A DNA stretch of 7,298 nt from MAG-120531 sp002378585 (GTDB lineage: Bacteria; Bacteroidota; Bacteroidia; Flavobacteriales; Flavobacteriaceae): positions 1 through 7,298 of the forward strand of contig CALADZ010000099.1 of assembly GCA_937890575.1 (NCBI GenBank), in the 5' to 3' direction. The notes beneath the pieces were generated by a model that saw only the letters and a program-made list of their open reading frames with translations, made no database searches and was not told the DNA's origin. The first letter of the stretch is position 1, and every line of letters starts with the position of its first letter. The position numbers and the translations under genes were made by a program. This document shows positions 5,991 to 7,298 of this stretch, in pieces.

Positions 5991-6636
5991 GTTGTTGTTG
6001 AGCCGATTCTGGATTGTTTTCTACCTCCTTGGGGAATGCCTTTGATCCAAAAACCAACAGAATTCCTACACCGGTGCTGATGGAGACATCCGCAATGTTG
6101 AACACCGCGTCAAAGAATCGAAAGGGCGACCCGCCTTTGAGGGGAACCCACTCGGGCCATGTAGTGTCAATCAATGGAAAGTAAATCATATCGACTACTT
6201 TGCCATGGAAGAATCCCTCGTAGCCAACGGGAGGTAAAAACTGAGCGATTTGACCCCAAGAATCGGTAAATAAAAGCCCGTAAAACACGGAGTCGATGAT
6301 ATTTCCAAGGGCTCCAGCGAGAATCAAGCTCTGAGCGGTGAGCAGCCAGGAATTAGCGCCTTTTTTGAGTGAACTATAGGTCCAATAACTAATCCCTCCA
6401 ATGGCGACAATGCGAAATAAAGTAAGCGCTAGCTTGCCAGTTCGGTCAGATATAGGCAATAAATCGCTGAGTTTGGCCCCCCAAGCTGCTCCTTCATTTT
6501 CAATGAAAACGATATGAAACCAAGAGAAAACATCGATGGACTCTCCAAGTACAAAATTGGTTTTGATATAAAACTTAACGGCTTGGTCCAAAAATAGGAC
6601 CAAGAAAATAAGTAGGGGTACGGTTCTTGTATTCAT
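5983..6636 (-). CDS. lspA: Lipoprotein signal peptidase (signal peptidase II)
   Basis: A 217-residue inner-membrane aspartyl protease that removes the signal peptide from diacylated prolipoproteins. Four hydrophobic segments are visible, at about 5-16, 68-88, 98-120 and 180-197. Conserved blocks are DQAVK (17-21), NEGAAWG (47-53), GNIIDS with catalytic Asp115, and FNIADVSISTG with catalytic Asp183. It is about 50 residues longer than E. coli LspA. The excess lies mainly in a periplasmic insert at about 121-172 (containing GFFHGKVVDMIYFPLIDTTWPEWVP) and a hydrophilic tail; this long form is usual in Bacteroidota. The ATG at 6636 is chosen because MNTRTVPLLIFLVLFLDQ is a standard LspA start. 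A GTG at 6672 would add twelve unsupported residues and overlap the upstream gene. The stop overlaps the converging cyclo-ligase gene by 8 nt. The lipoprotein at the left end of the window is the kind of substrate it would process. Confidence 0.96.
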   Translation of the reverse strand: MNTRTVPLLIFLVLFLDQAVKFYIKTNFVLGESIDVFSWFHIVFIENEGAAWGAKLSDLLPISDRTGKLALTLFRIVAIGGISYWTYSSLKKGANSWLLTAQSLILAGALGNIIDSVFYGLLFTDSWGQIAQFLPPVGYEGFFHGKVVDMIYFPLIDTTWPEWVPLKGGSPFRFFDAVFNIADVSISTGVGILLVFGSKAFPKEVENNPESAQQQPS

Positions 6637-6644
6637 AGGCTTGG

Positions 6645-6652
6645 CAAAAATA
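6645..6652 (-). promoter_or_regulatory. Possible lspA promoter (-7 box)
   Basis: TATTTTTG on the minus strand, 8 nt from the lspA ATG, is identical to the -7 box before the DUF3108 gene and is an exact TAnnTTTG match. No good TTTG is found at the -33 distance, which falls in the last codons of the upstream gene (GGTGTGG near 6669-6675). If used, it would give a transcript with a leader of only a few nucleotides. Otherwise lspA is read from the upstream gene, 20 nt away. Confidence 0.35.
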
Positions 6653-6656
6653 CATA

Positions 6657-7298
6657 TTATTCGGGCTTCCACACCCTAGTGATGTCACCCGTTTGGCTGT
6701 GTATCTTGGCCTGGGTGTTTCCAGAACCCAGAGGCAAGGGGGAACCCAGTACTTTCCCATAGACGGATTCTGCAGTTAGCCTCATGCCTGAATGGGTGAC
6801 GCGAATGGGGCCGGAAGTGGTGTTCACCTCGACCAACCCCTTGGTTTGGACGAGGTCCACCGCACCGGACCCGGTCACAATGGCCAGGTTCTTGTAGGTT
6901 CCACGGGCTTGAACTTTGCCATCAGCCCCTAAAATTTCAACCCCCATACCTTCAGGGAAAACCAGATGCATCGAAGCAGAAACGACCTTGTGGGCGCTCA
7001 ATTTATCGTTGGGAAGTGAGAAAAAGGGTTGGAAGCTTGGACGGATCAGCAAGACATGAGGTGCAACCTCTTGAACTTGTACCCATTGATTCGTGCTGTA
7101 TTCGCCATCAAATCTTCCCTCCAGAAACATTTGACTGCCTGGCGCCGTTTCTATATCCAATAAATACAGCGCTGCTGCATCGATTTGCACCCGGGTTAGT
7201 GTAGGGTTTTCTATCTTTTTTTCGACCCGAACTTGAGCGTTCGTCAGGAAAATCCCGGACAGAATCAACGCAAAAACAATAAGGGCGCGCCTGCGGCG
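6657..7298 (-). CDS. Secreted beta-rich protein, DUF4097/DUF2807-like, 5' end outside window
   Basis: The frame stays open to the right edge and gives 213 visible residues. A TTG at 7268 could be mistaken for the start, but the ten codons before it read RRRRALIVFA, the basic and hydrophobic front of a signal peptide that continues LILSGIFLTNAQ. The true start is therefore beyond 7298 and export is likely. The mature part is almost wholly short beta strands. Its second half has near-regular turns such as GADGKVQARG, GSGAVDLVQTKGLVEVNTTSGPI, ESVYGKV and HSQTGDITRVW, the pattern of the beta-helical adhesin-like DUF4097/DUF2807 proteins common in Bacteroidota. I see no catalytic motif, lipobox or C-terminal sorting domain. 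It lies 20 nt upstream of lspA on the same strand and may be co-transcribed. The secreted beta-repeat call is fairly firm; the family is tentative and the function unknown. Confidence 0.6.
   Translation of the reverse strand, partial: RRRRALIVFALILSGIFLTNAQVRVEKKIENPTLTRVQIDAAALYLLDIETAPGSQMFLEGRFDGEYSTNQWVQVQEVAPHVLLIRPSFQPFFSLPNDKLSAHKVVSASMHLVFPEGMGVEILGADGKVQARGTYKNLAIVTGSGAVDLVQTKGLVEVNTTSGPIRVTHSGMRLTAESVYGKVLGSPLPLGSGNTQAKIHSQTGDITRVWKPE

Noticed and set aside
6637..6672. GTG start at 6672 extending LspA by twelve residues
   Set aside because: The extra residues do not resemble LspA, they overlap the end of the upstream gene, and a -7 box lies between the GTG and the ATG.
7266..7268. 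TTG as the start of the right-edge gene
   Set aside because: Starting here would cut the signal peptide in half. The upstream codons read RRRRALIVFA and remain open to the window edge.
1..7298. Mobile element, CRISPR, toxin-antitoxin or defence system
   Set aside because: No transposase, integrase, terminal or target-site repeats, spaced repeat array or defence-type domain is seen. All large frames are conserved envelope or housekeeping genes.

Overview
The window looks like an ordinary stretch of chromosome from a member of the Bacteroidota, most likely Flavobacteriia-like. Three observations point there. The recognisable promoter boxes follow the phylum's TAnnTTTG (-7) pattern and no gene has a clear Shine-Dalgarno. 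LspA has the long Bacteroidota form. Neighbouring genes include a DUF3108 protein beside a probable M23 peptidase lipoprotein, and uvrC beside a patatin/outer-membrane-barrel protein. I see no mobile element, CRISPR array, tRNA, rRNA or phage gene, and nothing in base composition that suggests recent transfer.

Layout, left to right. Positions 1-983 hold two minus-strand envelope genes read right to left: a DUF3108 protein (204-983) and, starting directly after its stop codon, a lipoprotein that runs off the left edge (1-203). Positions 984-1222 are the one sizeable non-coding gap. It holds a good promoter for the DUF3108 gene, a strong minus-strand intrinsic terminator, and what looks like a complete small-RNA unit of about 95-98 nt with its own -7 box and upstream GTTAAA repeats. 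Positions 1223-5342 hold uvrC followed by a patatin-BamA-like fusion; the two overlap by 8 nt and are probably one operon. Between uvrC and the divergent 5-formyltetrahydrofolate cyclo-ligase gene (5427-5990) lies a head-to-head pair of near-identical 18-bp boxes. The cyclo-ligase gene converges on lspA (5983-6636), overlapping it by 8 nt. A secreted beta-rich protein gene, cut by the right edge (6657-7298), lies upstream of lspA.

Functionally the region mixes housekeeping (nucleotide excision repair, folate salvage) with cell-envelope biology: the lipoprotein signal peptidase, a predicted lipoprotein hydrolase, an outer-membrane patatin, and two secreted proteins. LspA is the enzyme that would mature the lipoprotein at the left end. 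I do not find a new multi-gene system. The items most worth a second look are the candidate small RNA at about 1041-1138 and the symmetric control region at 5347-5406.
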